Assembly (NCBI GenBank): GCA_936936565.1
Contig: CAKZIX010000146.1
Span: 1 to 49,550 of the forward strand
Direction: 5' to 3'
Length of the DNA: 49,550 nt
Origin: an uncultured Nocardiaceae bacterium
GTDB taxonomy: Bacteria > Actinomycetota > Actinomycetes > Mycobacteriales > Mycobacteriaceae
In this document: one piece after another, positions 8,400 to 17,226 of the stretch
Numbering within the stretch: position 1 is the stretch's first letter
Layout of the letters: every line of letters starts with the position of its first letter
The notes under the pieces: model-generated
Databases searched by the model: none
Told to the model about the DNA's origin: nothing
The model's input: only the letters and a program-made list of their open reading frames with translations
Made by a program: the position numbers and the translations under genes

Positions 8400-9011
8400 A
8401 TGTCCGAGTGCGGTGATTTCGAGTTCGAGCGAAAGTTCTTCGTGCAGGACCTGCCGGTCGCTGCCACCGCAGATCCCGCGCCCACGCTGATCGTCCAGGC
8501 GTACCTGTTCGCGGCCGACGGCTATGCGGTCCGGGTCCGTGTGCAGGGTCCGGCACCGGCCGAGCTACCCGAGGCCACCGCCGACCTCGTCGACGCGCTC
8601 GGCGACACGGCCCTGGGGACCATGGCGGCCAAGGGCCCGGCCGCCGGTGGCACCCGATACGAGGCCGAACGCGAACTGGACGGAATGGTCGCCGGACAAA
8701 TCGTGCGCCGCGCCGAGCACGTGGTGGCAAAGGTGCGGTACTCGGCGTGGATCGACGAAGACGGGTGGGTCATCGACCGATTCCTCGGCGACAACGCACC
8801 ACTCGTGGTCGCCGAGGTCGAACGCAGCGGGCCCGTCGTCGACCTGCGGATACCGGAGTTCTGCGTCACCGAACTGTCCGAAGACGAACGATTCAAGAAC
8901 GAGTTCCTCGCCCACCAGCCCTACGGCACCTGGGCCGTGGACTTCCAGCGGGAGCTGGCGCTACTCGGACCGCGATACGTCCGCTTTCTCGGCGAGAACC
9001 GCCTCTCCTGA
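8400..9011 (+). CDS. CYTH-domain protein (triphosphate tunnel metalloenzyme family)
   Basis: A 203-aa cytoplasmic protein with the CYTH signature ExExK as EFERK (Glu8, Glu10, Lys12). Further family features are basic residues in YAVRVRVQG (Arg45, Arg47), a KGP segment followed by TRYEAERELD, and an acidic IDRFLGDNAPLVVAEVE strand. CYTH enzymes bind triphosphates in a beta-barrel tunnel and include inorganic triphosphatases and class IV adenylate cyclases; the exact substrate cannot be read from sequence. It converges with the next gene, whose stop is 6 nt away. Probably monocistronic from its own promoter. Confidence 0.85.
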   Translation: MSECGDFEFERKFFVQDLPVAATADPAPTLIVQAYLFAADGYAVRVRVQGPAPAELPEATADLVDALGDTALGTMAAKGPAAGGTRYEAERELDGMVAGQIVRRAEHVVAKVRYSAWIDEDGWVIDRFLGDNAPLVVAEVERSGPVVDLRIPEFCVTELSEDERFKNEFLAHQPYGTWAVDFQRELALLGPRYVRFLGENRLS

Positions 9012-9017
9012 GCAGCG

Positions 9018-9350
9018 CTAGACGATCACTTCGTTGCGCGCCTTCGGGAAGCGTGTCTGCCTGGCCACCCAGCCGGCCATCTTGGCGTAGTGGCCCCCGC
9101 GCGGCGTAGCGGCGGCGACGAGCTCGCGCTCCCACTCTTCGGCGATGGTGATCGCATCGAATTCGGCGATCGCGGCCTTGGCAGTGTCGAGGTCGGCAAC
9201 CACCCGGTCGCCCAGGACACCGTCGGCGCCGACGAGCGTGATCCGGACGCCGGCGGTGCCGACCGGCTGCAGCACTGCGCTGGCGGTGCCGCCGTGCTCG
9301 GCCAGGAACTTTTCGAGCGACTTCACAACTCCGCCAGGCACCTTCGTCAT
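9018..9350 (-). CDS. Conserved small protein of unknown function (Rv1455 position)
   Basis: A 110-aa soluble protein that I do not recognise as a named domain. It begins MTKVPGGVVKSLEKFLAEHGG and has a hydrophobic central part (GVRITLVGADGVLGDRVVADLD) and a basic C-terminus rich in Arg/Lys (KMAGWVARQTRFPKARNEV). It sits between ctaA/CYTH and qor, the place of Rv1455 in M. tuberculosis, on the strand opposite its neighbours as there. ATG 9350 is preceded 6 nt upstream by TATTCT on the minus strand (9357-9362), so a leaderless start is likely. A longer frame continues upstream through qor on the opposite strand and was not used. Position suggests a conserved but uncharacterised gene. Confidence 0.7.
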   Translation of the reverse strand: MTKVPGGVVKSLEKFLAEHGGTASAVLQPVGTAGVRITLVGADGVLGDRVVADLDTAKAAIAEFDAITIAEEWERELVAAATPRGGHYAKMAGWVARQTRFPKARNEVIV

Positions 9351-9407
9351 GGCGCCAGAATACCGGCCGCCTCGGCGCACCCCGACACGCACAGGTACAA
9401 AGGGCGC

Positions 9408-10427
9408 ATGCGCGCGATTCGAGTAACCGAGCTCGGCGGTCCCGACGTTCTCGTTCCCGAGGAGGTTGCGAACCCGCAGATCGGCCCCGGCCAGGTGTTG
9501 GTGCGGACCGCGGCGATCGGCGTCAACTTCATCGACACCTACATCCGCACCGGCACCTATCCCCGAGCGGTGCCCTACGTCCCGGGCGCCGAGGGCACCG
9601 GCGTCGTCGAGCAGGTCGGCGCGGACGTCACCGACGTCGCGGTGGGCGATCGGGTGGCCTGGGCGGCGGCCGAGGGGTCCTATGCCGAGTTGGTCGCCGT
9701 GGATGCCGACAACGCCGTGCCGGTGCCCGACGGCATCGACCCCGCGGTGGCGGCGAGCGCGCTGTTGCAGGGCATGACGGCGCACTACCTGCTCGAATCG
9801 GTGTACACCCCGCAGCCCGGCGAGCCGATCCTCGTGCACGCCGGCGCGGGCGGGGTCGGGCTGGTTCTGACCCAGCTGGCGAAAGCCAAAGGCGCGCAGG
9901 TCATTACGACGGTCTCGTCGGATGAGAAGGAACAGCTGTCGAAGGCGGCGGGTGCGGACCGCGTGCTGCGCTACGGGCCGAATCTGGCTACCACTGTGCG
10001 CGAGATCACCGGAGACGGTGTCGCCGCCGTCTACGACGGCGTCGGCAAGGACACCTTCGACGAGAGTCTCGCGTCGCTGCGCGTGCGCGGCACGCTGGCA
10101 CTGTTCGGCGCGGCGAGCGGGCCGGTGCCGCCGGTGGATCCGCAACGTCTCAACCGCGCCGGTTCGGTGCTGCTGACCCGGCCGTCGCTGGTCCATTTCA
10201 CCCGCGACCGGGCCGAGCTGCGTTGGCGCGCGGGCGCAATATTCGACGCAATCGCCAACGGCGCGTTGCAGATTCGCATCGGCGCCCGGTACCCGCTAGA
10301 ACAGGCCGCGCAAGCCCACCGCGACCTCGAAGGCCGCAAGACCACCGGTTCCATCGTGCTGCTGCCCGGACCGAACGGCGCTACCGTGGATGGAACGGAA
10401 CCCATCACGAAGGAGGAGGACTCATGA
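9408..10427 (+). CDS. qor: NADPH:quinone oxidoreductase (zinc-independent MDR family)
   Basis: A 339-aa cytoplasmic reductase of the medium-chain dehydrogenase/reductase superfamily. The N-terminal GroES-like domain contains GVNFIDTYIRTGTYP and PGAEGTGVVEQVG. The Rossmann domain has HAGAGGVGLVLTQLAKAKGA (AGxGGVG dinucleotide motif), followed by TVSSDEKEQLSKAAGAD. The catalytic zinc cysteines of alcohol dehydrogenases are absent, as expected for quinone oxidoreductases. The C-terminus after LLPG is extended by some 20 polar residues. Its last codons contain the AAGGAGGAGG ribosome binding site of the next gene, and the two overlap by 4 nt (ATGA). Rv1454c is the positional counterpart. Confidence 0.9.
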   Translation: MRAIRVTELGGPDVLVPEEVANPQIGPGQVLVRTAAIGVNFIDTYIRTGTYPRAVPYVPGAEGTGVVEQVGADVTDVAVGDRVAWAAAEGSYAELVAVDADNAVPVPDGIDPAVAASALLQGMTAHYLLESVYTPQPGEPILVHAGAGGVGLVLTQLAKAKGAQVITTVSSDEKEQLSKAAGADRVLRYGPNLATTVREITGDGVAAVYDGVGKDTFDESLASLRVRGTLALFGAASGPVPPVDPQRLNRAGSVLLTRPSLVHFTRDRAELRWRAGAIFDAIANGALQIRIGARYPLEQAAQAHRDLEGRKTTGSIVLLPGPNGATVDGTEPITKEEDS

Positions 10428-10606
10428 CCGCAGACTTCTTCGAACTCGGCACCGAGACACCAGCGGCCGACGCCGCTGAGCAGCACGCCGACCTCGTACC
10501 GCACGACGACAGCCCACTCACGACGATCGATCCGGCGACCGGCAACATCGCCGATCTCGCCGAGCAGGCGCGCGTGGTGGAGCTCGACGAGGACGACTAC
10601 CGCTGA
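10424..10606 (+). CDS. Small acidic protein, function unknown
   Basis: A 60-aa protein that I do not recognise. It begins MTADFFELGTETPAADAAEQ and ends ARVVELDEDDYR. It is strongly acidic, has no Cys, no membrane segment and no evident zinc motif, and looks mostly disordered or helical. A near-perfect Shine-Dalgarno AAGGAGGAGG (10410-10419) precedes the ATG at 4-5 nt, and the ATG overlaps the qor stop, so expression coupled to qor is very likely. The strong ribosome binding site is the main support for calling it real. A role as a partner or regulator of the oxidoreductase is only conjecture. Confidence 0.7.
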   Translation: MTADFFELGTETPAADAAEQHADLVPHDDSPLTTIDPATGNIADLAEQARVVELDEDDYR

Positions 10607-10628
10607 CTCCGGGCGCGTTTGCGCCGCG

Positions 10629-10656
10629 CGTCTCGTGGCAACCGCTACGAGAGACG
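10629..10656 (+). promoter_or_regulatory. Hairpin abutting the DJ-1 gene's ribosome binding site
   Basis: Arms CGTCTCGT (10629-10636) and ACGAGAGACG (10647-10656) can pair with a 2-nt bulge around a 10-nt loop. The hairpin ends immediately before AAAGGAG at 10657-10663. It could be a processing or translational control element, or a weak terminator for qor. Confidence 0.3.
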
Positions 10657-10669
10657 AAAGGAGTCCGAC

Positions 10670-11227
10670 ATGAGCTCTACGCTGGCGAACCGGACGATCG
10701 CCATCCTGGCCACCGACGGCGTCGAAGAGGTGGAACTCACCGAACCGCGCGCCGCGGTGGAGGCCGCAGGCGCGACGACGGCCCTGGTGTCCCTACAATC
10801 CGGCGACATCCAGGCCCGCCGCCACGACGTCGAACCGGGCGAGACGTTCCGCGTCGACAAGACGGTGCACGAGGTGTCGCCGGAGGACTTCGACGGCCTG
10901 CTGCTGCCCGGCGGCACCACCAATCCGGACCGGCTACGCCAGGAACCGGCTGCGGTCGCGTTCGTCAAGGCGTTCGTCGAGTCCGGCAAGCCCGTCGGCG
11001 TCATCTGCCACGGCCCGTGGACCCTCGTCGAGGCCGACGTGGTGCGCGGACGCACCCTCACCGCCTACCCGAGTGTGCGTACCGACATCCGCAACGCCGG
11101 CGGCACCGTGGTCGACGAAGCCGTGGTAGTCGACAACGGCTTGGTGTCCAGCCGCAATCCGGGGGACTTGGAAGCGTTCTGCGCGAAGATCGTCGAAGAG
11201 TTCGCCGAGGGCCGTCACCAGGGGTGA
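10670..11227 (+). CDS. DJ-1/PfpI family protein (protease/deglycase-like)
   Basis: A 185-aa cytoplasmic protein of the PfpI subgroup of the DJ-1 superfamily. It shows the conserved Glu region DGVEEVEL (residues 17-23), the GLLLPGGTTNPDRLR segment and the nucleophile elbow VICHGPW with Cys113-His114. The C-terminal VSSRNPGDLEAF is also typical. Members have been described as proteases, glyoxalases or deglycases; the true substrate is uncertain. ATG 10670 follows AAAGGAG by 6 nt, deciding the start against upstream in-frame ATGs. It converges with ctaB with only 2 nt between the stops and no room for a separate terminator. Confidence 0.9.
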   Translation: MSSTLANRTIAILATDGVEEVELTEPRAAVEAAGATTALVSLQSGDIQARRHDVEPGETFRVDKTVHEVSPEDFDGLLLPGGTTNPDRLRQEPAAVAFVKAFVESGKPVGVICHGPWTLVEADVVRGRTLTAYPSVRTDIRNAGGTVVDEAVVVDNGLVSSRNPGDLEAFCAKIVEEFAEGRHQG

Positions 11228-11229
11228 GG

Positions 11230-12222
11230 TCAGAACCAGCTGCCGATCGTCGACCAGCCGAGGACCGAATCCACGGCCAGGCCGCAGAACACGATGGCCA
11301 GGTAGTTGTTCGACTGCAGGAACAGCCGCAGCGGCTTCACCGACTCGCCACGCTTGACCCCGCTGTAGAGCTGGTGGGCCATCAGCAGGAACCAGGCACC
11401 GGCGACGAGCGCGACGGCCGTGTACACCGGGCCGGTGACGGGAACCAGCGCGAGCGTGGCGCCGACCGTCAGCCAGGTGTAGACGACGATGCGCTTGGTG
11501 ACGAACTCTTCGGTGGCCACCACGGGCAGCATCGGGACGCCCGCTGCGCGGTAGTCCTCCTTGTAGCGCATGGCGAGCGCCCAGGTGTGCGGCGGCGTCC
11601 AGAAGAAGATCACCGCGAACAGTGCCAGCGCCGGCCAGGCGATGGAGCCCGTGACCGCCGACCAGCCGACGAGGGCGGGCATGCAGCCGGCGGCGCCGCC
11701 CCAGACCACGTTTTGCGAGGTGCGGCGTTTGAGGCCCAGGGTGTAGACAAAGACGTAGAACAAAATCGTCGCGACGACGAGGGCGCCGGAGAGCAGATTC
11801 GCCTGCCACCACAGCCACGCGAAGGACGCGATGCCGAGCACCAGGCCGAAGATCAGCGCATGGCGGGTGGGTACGGCCTCGCGCGCCAGCGGACGCCGCT
11901 CGGTGCGCTTCATCACCTTGTCGATGTCCGCGTCGGCGACGCAGTTGAGCGTGTTCGCGCTGGCGGCACCGAGCCAGCCGCCGAACAGCGTGGCCAGGAT
12001 GAGCCCGACGTTCACGTGGCCACGGTCGGCCAACAGCATCGTCGGAATGGTGGCCACGAGCAGCAGCTCGATGACGCGCGGCTTGGTGAGCGCGAGGTAG
12101 GCGAGCGGGCGCGCGATCCACCGGGGGCGCGCCGACTCGGAGCGCGACTCGCCGAGCGACCCGGTCTTGGAGGCGGAACCGCTGTGGCCAGCGAGGCCGT
12201 GGCCACCCTGCGCAATCCGCAC
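11230..12222 (-). CDS. ctaB: Protoheme IX farnesyltransferase (heme O synthase) CtaB
   Basis: A 330-aa integral membrane prenyltransferase that adds farnesyl to heme B, giving heme O for CtaA. After a polar N-terminus, nine or so hydrophobic segments are seen. Catalytic motifs are NCVADADIDKVMKRT (Asn93, Asp97, Asp101) and the second acidic loop after WALAMRYKEDYRAAGVPMLPVV. I chose GTG 12222 because GAGGAG precedes it by 6 nt; an upstream start at 12255 is open but has no ribosome binding site. Divergent from tkt, as in mycobacteria. Confidence 0.94.
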   Translation of the reverse strand: MRIAQGGHGLAGHSGSASKTGSLGESRSESARPRWIARPLAYLALTKPRVIELLLVATIPTMLLADRGHVNVGLILATLFGGWLGAASANTLNCVADADIDKVMKRTERRPLAREAVPTRHALIFGLVLGIASFAWLWWQANLLSGALVVATILFYVFVYTLGLKRRTSQNVVWGGAAGCMPALVGWSAVTGSIAWPALALFAVIFFWTPPHTWALAMRYKEDYRAAGVPMLPVVATEEFVTKRIVVYTWLTVGATLALVPVTGPVYTAVALVAGAWFLLMAHQLYSGVKRGESVKPLRLFLQSNNYLAIVFCGLAVDSVLGWSTIGSWF

Positions 12223-12371
12223 TATTTCTCCTCGTCTGAACCGACTACTACACAAGATGGTAGACGCCGCTGCGCGTGCTCAACGCCGAACCCCCACATG
12301 GTGGCACGCACATCGCCGCGACCGCGAATCGCGGATCGAGGGGATCGACGACGTTCGGGTAGCGGGACAAC

Positions 12372-12377
12372 TAGGGT
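12372..12377 (+). promoter_or_regulatory. Possible -10 box in the ctaB-tkt divergent region
   Basis: The 219-bp gap 12223-12441 must hold promoters for both ctaB and the tkt operon. TAGGGT is the best plus-strand -10 candidate and would leave a leader of about 58 nt carrying AGGAG at 12427-12431. No convincing -35 was found. Confidence 0.3.
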
Positions 12378-12441
12378 GGAGGCGGTATACCGGCAGCCTC
12401 CGCACCGCCACCATTCGACGACTTCCAGGAGACTTCTGCTC

Positions 12442-14550
12442 GTGTCGATCACCGACGACATCCGCGAACTGACCCAGGCCGATCATCCTTCGGACTGGAC
12501 CGATTTGGACACTCGGGCCGTCGACACGGTCCGCGTTCTCGCCGCGGACGCGGTGCAGAAGGTCGGCAACGGCCACCCCGGCACGGCCATGAGCTTGGCC
12601 CCCCTGGCGTACACCCTGTTCCAGCACACCATGCGCCACGACCCGGCGGATCCCGACTGGGCGGGCCGCGACCGGTTCGTGCTCTCCTGCGGGCACTCCA
12701 GCCTCACTCTCTACATCCAGCTCTACCTGGCCGGTTTCGGCCTCGAGCTCGACGATCTGAAGGCGCTGCGTACGTGGGGCTCCAAGACGCCGGGCCACCC
12801 CGAGCACGGCCACACCGCGGGCGTCGAGATCACCACCGGTCCGCTCGGCCAGGGCCTGGCCTCGGCGGTGGGCATGGCGATGGCGGCCCGCCGCGAGCGG
12901 GGCCTGTTCGATCCGGATGCCGCTCCCGGGCAGAGCCCGTTCGATCACTTCATCTACGTGATCGCCTCGGACGGCGACATCGAAGAGGGCGTCACCAGCG
13001 AGGCGTCGTCCATCGCGGGCACCCAGCAGCTGGGCAACCTCGTCGTCGTCTACGACGACAACAAGATCTCCATCGAGGACGACACCGCCATCGCCCTCGC
13101 CGAAGACACCGCGGCGCGTTACGAGTCCTACGGCTGGCACGTGCAGGTCGTCGAGGGCGGCGAGAACGTCACCGCCATCCGCGAGGCGCTCGAGAATGCC
13201 AAGGCCGAGACGGGCAAGCCGTCGTTCATCCTGCTGCGCACCATCATCGGCTACCCGGCGCCCACCTTGCAGAACACGGGTAAGGCGCACGGCGCCGCGC
13301 TCGGCGCGGACGAGGTGGCCGCCGTCAAGAAGATCCTCGGCTTCGATCCCGAGCAGACCTTCGAGGTCTCCGAGGAGGTCATCACGCACACGCGCAAGGC
13401 GGTCGAGCGCGGCCAGGCGGCCAAGGCGCAGTGGCAGCAGGCGTTCGATGCCTGGGCGCAGGCCAACCCGGAGCGCAAGGCGCTGTTCGACCGGCTGCAC
13501 GGGCGCCAGCTGCCCGACGGGTGGACCGACGGCCTGCCCACCTGGGAGCCGGACCCGAAGGGCATCGCCACCCGCAAGGCGTCGGCCGGGGTGCTCAAGG
13601 CGCTCGGCCCGGTGCTGCCCGAATTGTGGGGCGGTTCCGCGGATCTCGCCGAGTCGAACAACACCACGATCCCCGACTCCCCCAGCTTCGGCCCGGAGTC
13701 CATCTCCACCGGCATGTGGAAGGCACACCCGTACGGACGCGTGCTGCACTTCGGTGTCCGCGAGCACGCGATGGGTTCGATTCTCAACGGCATCGCGCTG
13801 CACGGGCCCACCCGCCCGTTCGGCGGCACCTTCCTGGTGTTCAGCGACTACATGCGTCCGGCCGTGCGCCTGGCCGCGCTCATGCGCACCCCGGTGATCT
13901 ACGTGTGGACGCACGATTCCATCGGCCTCGGTGAAGACGGTCCGACGCACCAGCCGATCGAACACCTGGCGGCGCTGCGCGCCATCCCGGGGCTGGACGT
14001 GGTGCGTCCGGGTGATGCCAACGAGACCTCGCATGCCTGGCGCGCCGTTATCGACCAGGGCCAAGACAAGGCCGCGCACCGTCCGGCCGGGCTGTGCCTC
14101 ACCCGCCAGAACCTGCCGGTGCTCGAAGGCACCAGCTACGAGGGCGTTTCCAAGGGCGGCTATGTGCTGGCCGAATCGTCCACGCCGACACCGGATGTCG
14201 TGCTGATCGCGACGGGTTCGGAGCTGCAGATCGCCGTCGCCGCGCGCACCAAGCTCGAGGAGCAGGGCATCGGTGCGCGTGTGGTGTCGATGCCGTGTGT
14301 CGAGTGGTTCGACGCGCAGGAGCAGAGCTACCGCGACCAGGTGCTGCCGCCCACCATCAAGGCCCGCGTCTCGGTCGAGGCAGGCATCGCGATGCCGTGG
14401 TACCGCTTCGTCGGCGACGCCGGCGAAATCGTCTCGATCGAGCACTTCGGTGCCTCGGCCGACTACCAGACGCTGTTCCGCGAGTTCGGTTTCACCGACG
14501 AGGCCGTCGTCGCAGCCGCGCAGCGTTCCATCGCCAAAGCGAAGGGATGA
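12442..14550 (+). CDS. tkt: Transketolase
   Basis: A 702-aa thiamine diphosphate enzyme transferring two-carbon units between sugar phosphates. The N-terminal domain has GNGHPGTAMSLAPLAY, GPLGQGLASAVGMA, and the ThDP/Mg motif ASDGDIEEG...YDDNKISIEDD. The central Pyr domain has FGVREHAMGSILNG with the conserved catalytic Glu, and THDSIGLGEDGPTHQPIEHL. The C-terminal domain follows VLIATGSELQIAV. The GTG at 12442 has AGGAG 10 nt upstream and gives the usual family length. It is the first gene of tkt-tal-zwf-opcA-pgl; its stop lies in ATGA just before tal. Confidence 0.97.
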   Translation: MSITDDIRELTQADHPSDWTDLDTRAVDTVRVLAADAVQKVGNGHPGTAMSLAPLAYTLFQHTMRHDPADPDWAGRDRFVLSCGHSSLTLYIQLYLAGFGLELDDLKALRTWGSKTPGHPEHGHTAGVEITTGPLGQGLASAVGMAMAARRERGLFDPDAAPGQSPFDHFIYVIASDGDIEEGVTSEASSIAGTQQLGNLVVVYDDNKISIEDDTAIALAEDTAARYESYGWHVQVVEGGENVTAIREALENAKAETGKPSFILLRTIIGYPAPTLQNTGKAHGAALGADEVAAVKKILGFDPEQTFEVSEEVITHTRKAVERGQAAKAQWQQAFDAWAQANPERKALFDRLHGRQLPDGWTDGLPTWEPDPKGIATRKASAGVLKALGPVLPELWGGSADLAESNNTTIPDSPSFGPESISTGMWKAHPYGRVLHFGVREHAMGSILNGIALHGPTRPFGGTFLVFSDYMRPAVRLAALMRTPVIYVWTHDSIGLGEDGPTHQPIEHLAALRAIPGLDVVRPGDANETSHAWRAVIDQGQDKAAHRPAGLCLTRQNLPVLEGTSYEGVSKGGYVLAESSTPTPDVVLIATGSELQIAVAARTKLEEQGIGARVVSMPCVEWFDAQEQSYRDQVLPPTIKARVSVEAGIAMPWYRFVGDAGEIVSIEHFGASADYQTLFREFGFTDEAVVAAAQRSIAKAKG

Positions 14551-14555
14551 GTTCG

Positions 14556-15701
14556 ATGACTCAGAACCAGAACCTCGAAAAGCTGTCCGCACAAGGTGTT
14601 TCCGTGTGGCTCGACGACCTGTCGCGGGAACGTGTCGAGTCCGGGAACCTGAAGGAACTGGTCGACACGCGCAGCGTCGTGGGTGTCACCACCAACCCGA
14701 CGATCTTCCAGACGGCGCTGTCCAAAGGCACCGCCTACGACGCCCAGGTCGCCGAGCTGGCCGCACGCAAGGCCGACGTGGCGGCGGCGATCCGCACCAT
14801 CACCACCGACGACGTACGCGCCGCGTGCGACGTGCTCGCCCCGGTGTACGAGTCCACCGGCGGGGTCGACGGACGGGTGTCCATCGAGGTCGACCCGTTC
14901 CTCGCGCACGACACCGACAAGACGGTCGCCGAGGCGATCGATCTGTGGAAGACGGTGGACCGGCCGAACCTGTTCATCAAGATCCCGGCCACCGAGGCGG
15001 GCCTGCCCGCCATCACCCAGGTCATCGGCGAGGGCATCAGCGTGAACGTCACGCTGATCTTCTCGGTCGAGCGGTACTTCTCGGTGATGGGCGCCTACCT
15101 CGACGGTCTGGTCCGGGCCCGGCAGAACGGTCACGACCTCGGGAAGATCCATTCGGTCGCTTCGTTTTTCGTCTCTCGGGTGGACTCCGAAATCGACAAG
15201 CGACTCGAAGCCATCGGCACCGAGGAAGCGCTCGCGCTGCGCGGCAAGGCCGGTGTCGCCAATGCTCGGCTTGCGTATGCGCGCTACCAGGACGTCTTCG
15301 TCGAGCAGGGGCACGGCAAGGCCGGCGACCAGAGCGGCACCATCTACGGCAAGCTCAGTTCCGACAGCGCGAATCGGCAGCGTCCGCTGTGGGCGTCGAC
15401 GGGGGTGAAGAACCCGGACTACTCGGACACCATGTACGTCACCGAGCTGGTCGCCCCGAACACGGTGAACACCATGCCGGAAAAGACGCTCGAAGCGGTC
15501 GCCGACCACGGCGAGATCCGCGGCGACACGGTCAGCCACACCGCCGTCGACGCACAGGTCGTGTTCGACAAGCTGGCTGCGGTCGGCGTCGATCTGGTCG
15601 ACGTGTTCGCACTGCTCGAGCGCGAGGGCGTCGAGAAGTTCGAAAAGTCCTGGAAGGAACTGCAAGACGCCACGGCCGAGCAGCTCGCTCGCCAAAGCTG
15701 A
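14556..15701 (+). CDS. tal: Transaldolase
   Basis: A 381-aa Schiff-base aldolase of the non-oxidative pentose-phosphate pathway, of the long actinobacterial type. Landmarks are QGVSVWLDDLSRERVESG, VVGVTTNPTIFQ, VDRPNLFIKIPATEAGLPAI with the catalytic Lys, and NVTLIFSVERYFSVM. I prefer ATG 14556 (MTQNQNLEKLSAQG), with GAAGGG 9 nt before it; ATG 14547, overlapping the tkt stop, is also in frame and would add three residues. It is 1 nt from zwf, so cotranslation is likely. Confidence 0.96.
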   Translation: MTQNQNLEKLSAQGVSVWLDDLSRERVESGNLKELVDTRSVVGVTTNPTIFQTALSKGTAYDAQVAELAARKADVAAAIRTITTDDVRAACDVLAPVYESTGGVDGRVSIEVDPFLAHDTDKTVAEAIDLWKTVDRPNLFIKIPATEAGLPAITQVIGEGISVNVTLIFSVERYFSVMGAYLDGLVRARQNGHDLGKIHSVASFFVSRVDSEIDKRLEAIGTEEALALRGKAGVANARLAYARYQDVFVEQGHGKAGDQSGTIYGKLSSDSANRQRPLWASTGVKNPDYSDTMYVTELVAPNTVNTMPEKTLEAVADHGEIRGDTVSHTAVDAQVVFDKLAAVGVDLVDVFALLEREGVEKFEKSWKELQDATAEQLARQS

Positions 15702-15702
15702 G

Positions 15703-17226
15703 GTGTCTCAACCGAATCCGCTGCGTGACGAGCGAGACCGGCGCGTACCCCGGATCGCGGGGCCGAGCTCGCTCGTCATCTTCGGCGTAACCGGGGACCT
15801 GGCGCGCAAAAAGCTGCTGCCGGCGGTGTACGACCTCGCGAACCGGGGGCTGTTGCCTCCGGGGTTCGGCCTGGTCGGCTTCGCCCGCCGTGACATGGCG
15901 CACGACGACTTCGCCAAGGTGGTCTACGACGCGGTCCGGGCCCACGCCCGCACACCGTTTCGCGACGAGGTGTGGCGCAACCTGGCCGACGGCATCCGGT
16001 TCGTGCAGGGCACGTTCGAGAATCCGGACGCGTTCGACCGGCTGCGCCGCACGCTCGCCGAGTTGGACGCCGAGCGCGGCACCGGCGGCAATCACGCCTT
16101 CTACCTGTCCATCCCACCCGGCGCCTTTCCCGTTGTGCTGGAACAGCTCTCGAAGTCGGGGCTGGCGGTCGACGAGTCCGGGCGCTGGCGGCGCGTGGTG
16201 GTCGAGAAGCCGTTCGGGCACGATCTGCGTAGCGCGCAGGAACTGAATGCGTTGGTGAACAACGTCTTTCCGGAAGACACGGTGTTCCGGATCGACCATT
16301 ACCTGGGCAAGGAAACCGTCCAGAACATCTTGGCGTTGCGCTTCGCCAACCAGCTCTTCGAGCCGATCTGGAATTCGCACTACGTCGACCACGTCCAGAT
16401 CACGATGGCCGAAGACATCGGATTGGGTGGGCGCGCAGGCTATTACGACGGCATCGGCGCCGCGCGCGACGTCATCCAGAATCACCTGCTGCAGCTGCTC
16501 GCGCTGATCGCGATGGAGGAGCCCGTGAGCTTCCAGCCCGCGGAACTGCAGACCGAGAAAATCAAGGTGCTGTCGGCCACCAAGCTCGTCGAGCCGCTCG
16601 ACGAGACCACCGCCCGCGGCCAGTACGGTCCGGGATGGCAAGGCGCGCAACCGGTTGTCGGGCTGCTGCAGGAAGAGGGCTTCGCCGCCGACTCCACCAC
16701 CGAAACGTTCGCCGCCATCACGCTGAACGTCGACACCCGCCGCTGGGCGGGCGTGCCGTTCTTCCTGCGCACCGGAAAACGCCTGGGCCGCAGGGTTACC
16801 GAGATCGCGGTGGTGTTCAAGCGGGCGCCGCACCTGCCGTTCGACCAGACCATGACCGCCGAACTCGGGCAGAACGCGGTCGTCATCCGCGTGCAGCCCG
16901 ACGAGGGTGTCACCATGCGCTTCGGGGAGAAGGTGCCCGGCTCCGGCATGGAAGTGCGCGACGTCAACATGGACTTCAGCTACGGCGAAGCGTTCACCGA
17001 GTCCTCCCCGGAGGCCTACGAGCGACTCATCCTCGACGTGCTGCTGGGCGTGCCGTCGCTGTTTCCCGTCAACGCCGAGGTCGAATTGTCGTGGCGCATC
17101 CTCGATCCCGTGATCGAGCACTGGGCCGCGCACGGGCGTCCCGAGCAGTACGAGGCGGGCAGCTGGGGCCCGCAGTCCGCCGACGAGATGCTGGCCCGCA
17201 CCGGCCGGGAATGGCGGCGGCCGTGA
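15703..17226 (+). CDS. zwf: Glucose-6-phosphate 1-dehydrogenase
   Basis: A 507-aa NADP-dependent dehydrogenase committing glucose 6-phosphate to the oxidative pentose-phosphate pathway. The N-terminal Rossmann motif is FGVTGDLARKKLLPAVYDL, the active-site signature VFRIDHYLGKETVQNI, and the substrate region VVVEKPFGHDL. Length matches the OpcA-dependent actinobacterial form (Zwf2). GTG start at 15703 follows the tal stop by 1 nt and gives an N-terminus (PNPLRDERDRRVPRIAGP) that aligns with the mycobacterial protein. Its stop overlaps the opcA GTG (GTGA). Confidence 0.97.
   Translation: MSQPNPLRDERDRRVPRIAGPSSLVIFGVTGDLARKKLLPAVYDLANRGLLPPGFGLVGFARRDMAHDDFAKVVYDAVRAHARTPFRDEVWRNLADGIRFVQGTFENPDAFDRLRRTLAELDAERGTGGNHAFYLSIPPGAFPVVLEQLSKSGLAVDESGRWRRVVVEKPFGHDLRSAQELNALVNNVFPEDTVFRIDHYLGKETVQNILALRFANQLFEPIWNSHYVDHVQITMAEDIGLGGRAGYYDGIGAARDVIQNHLLQLLALIAMEEPVSFQPAELQTEKIKVLSATKLVEPLDETTARGQYGPGWQGAQPVVGLLQEEGFAADSTTETFAAITLNVDTRRWAGVPFFLRTGKRLGRRVTEIAVVFKRAPHLPFDQTMTAELGQNAVVIRVQPDEGVTMRFGEKVPGSGMEVRDVNMDFSYGEAFTESSPEAYERLILDVLLGVPSLFPVNAEVELSWRILDPVIEHWAAHGRPEQYEAGSWGPQSADEMLARTGREWRRP

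Noticed and set aside
12223..12441. Possible small gene in the ctaB-tkt gap
   Set aside because: The short open frames lack ribosome binding sites and conserved features; the region is better read as divergent promoters.
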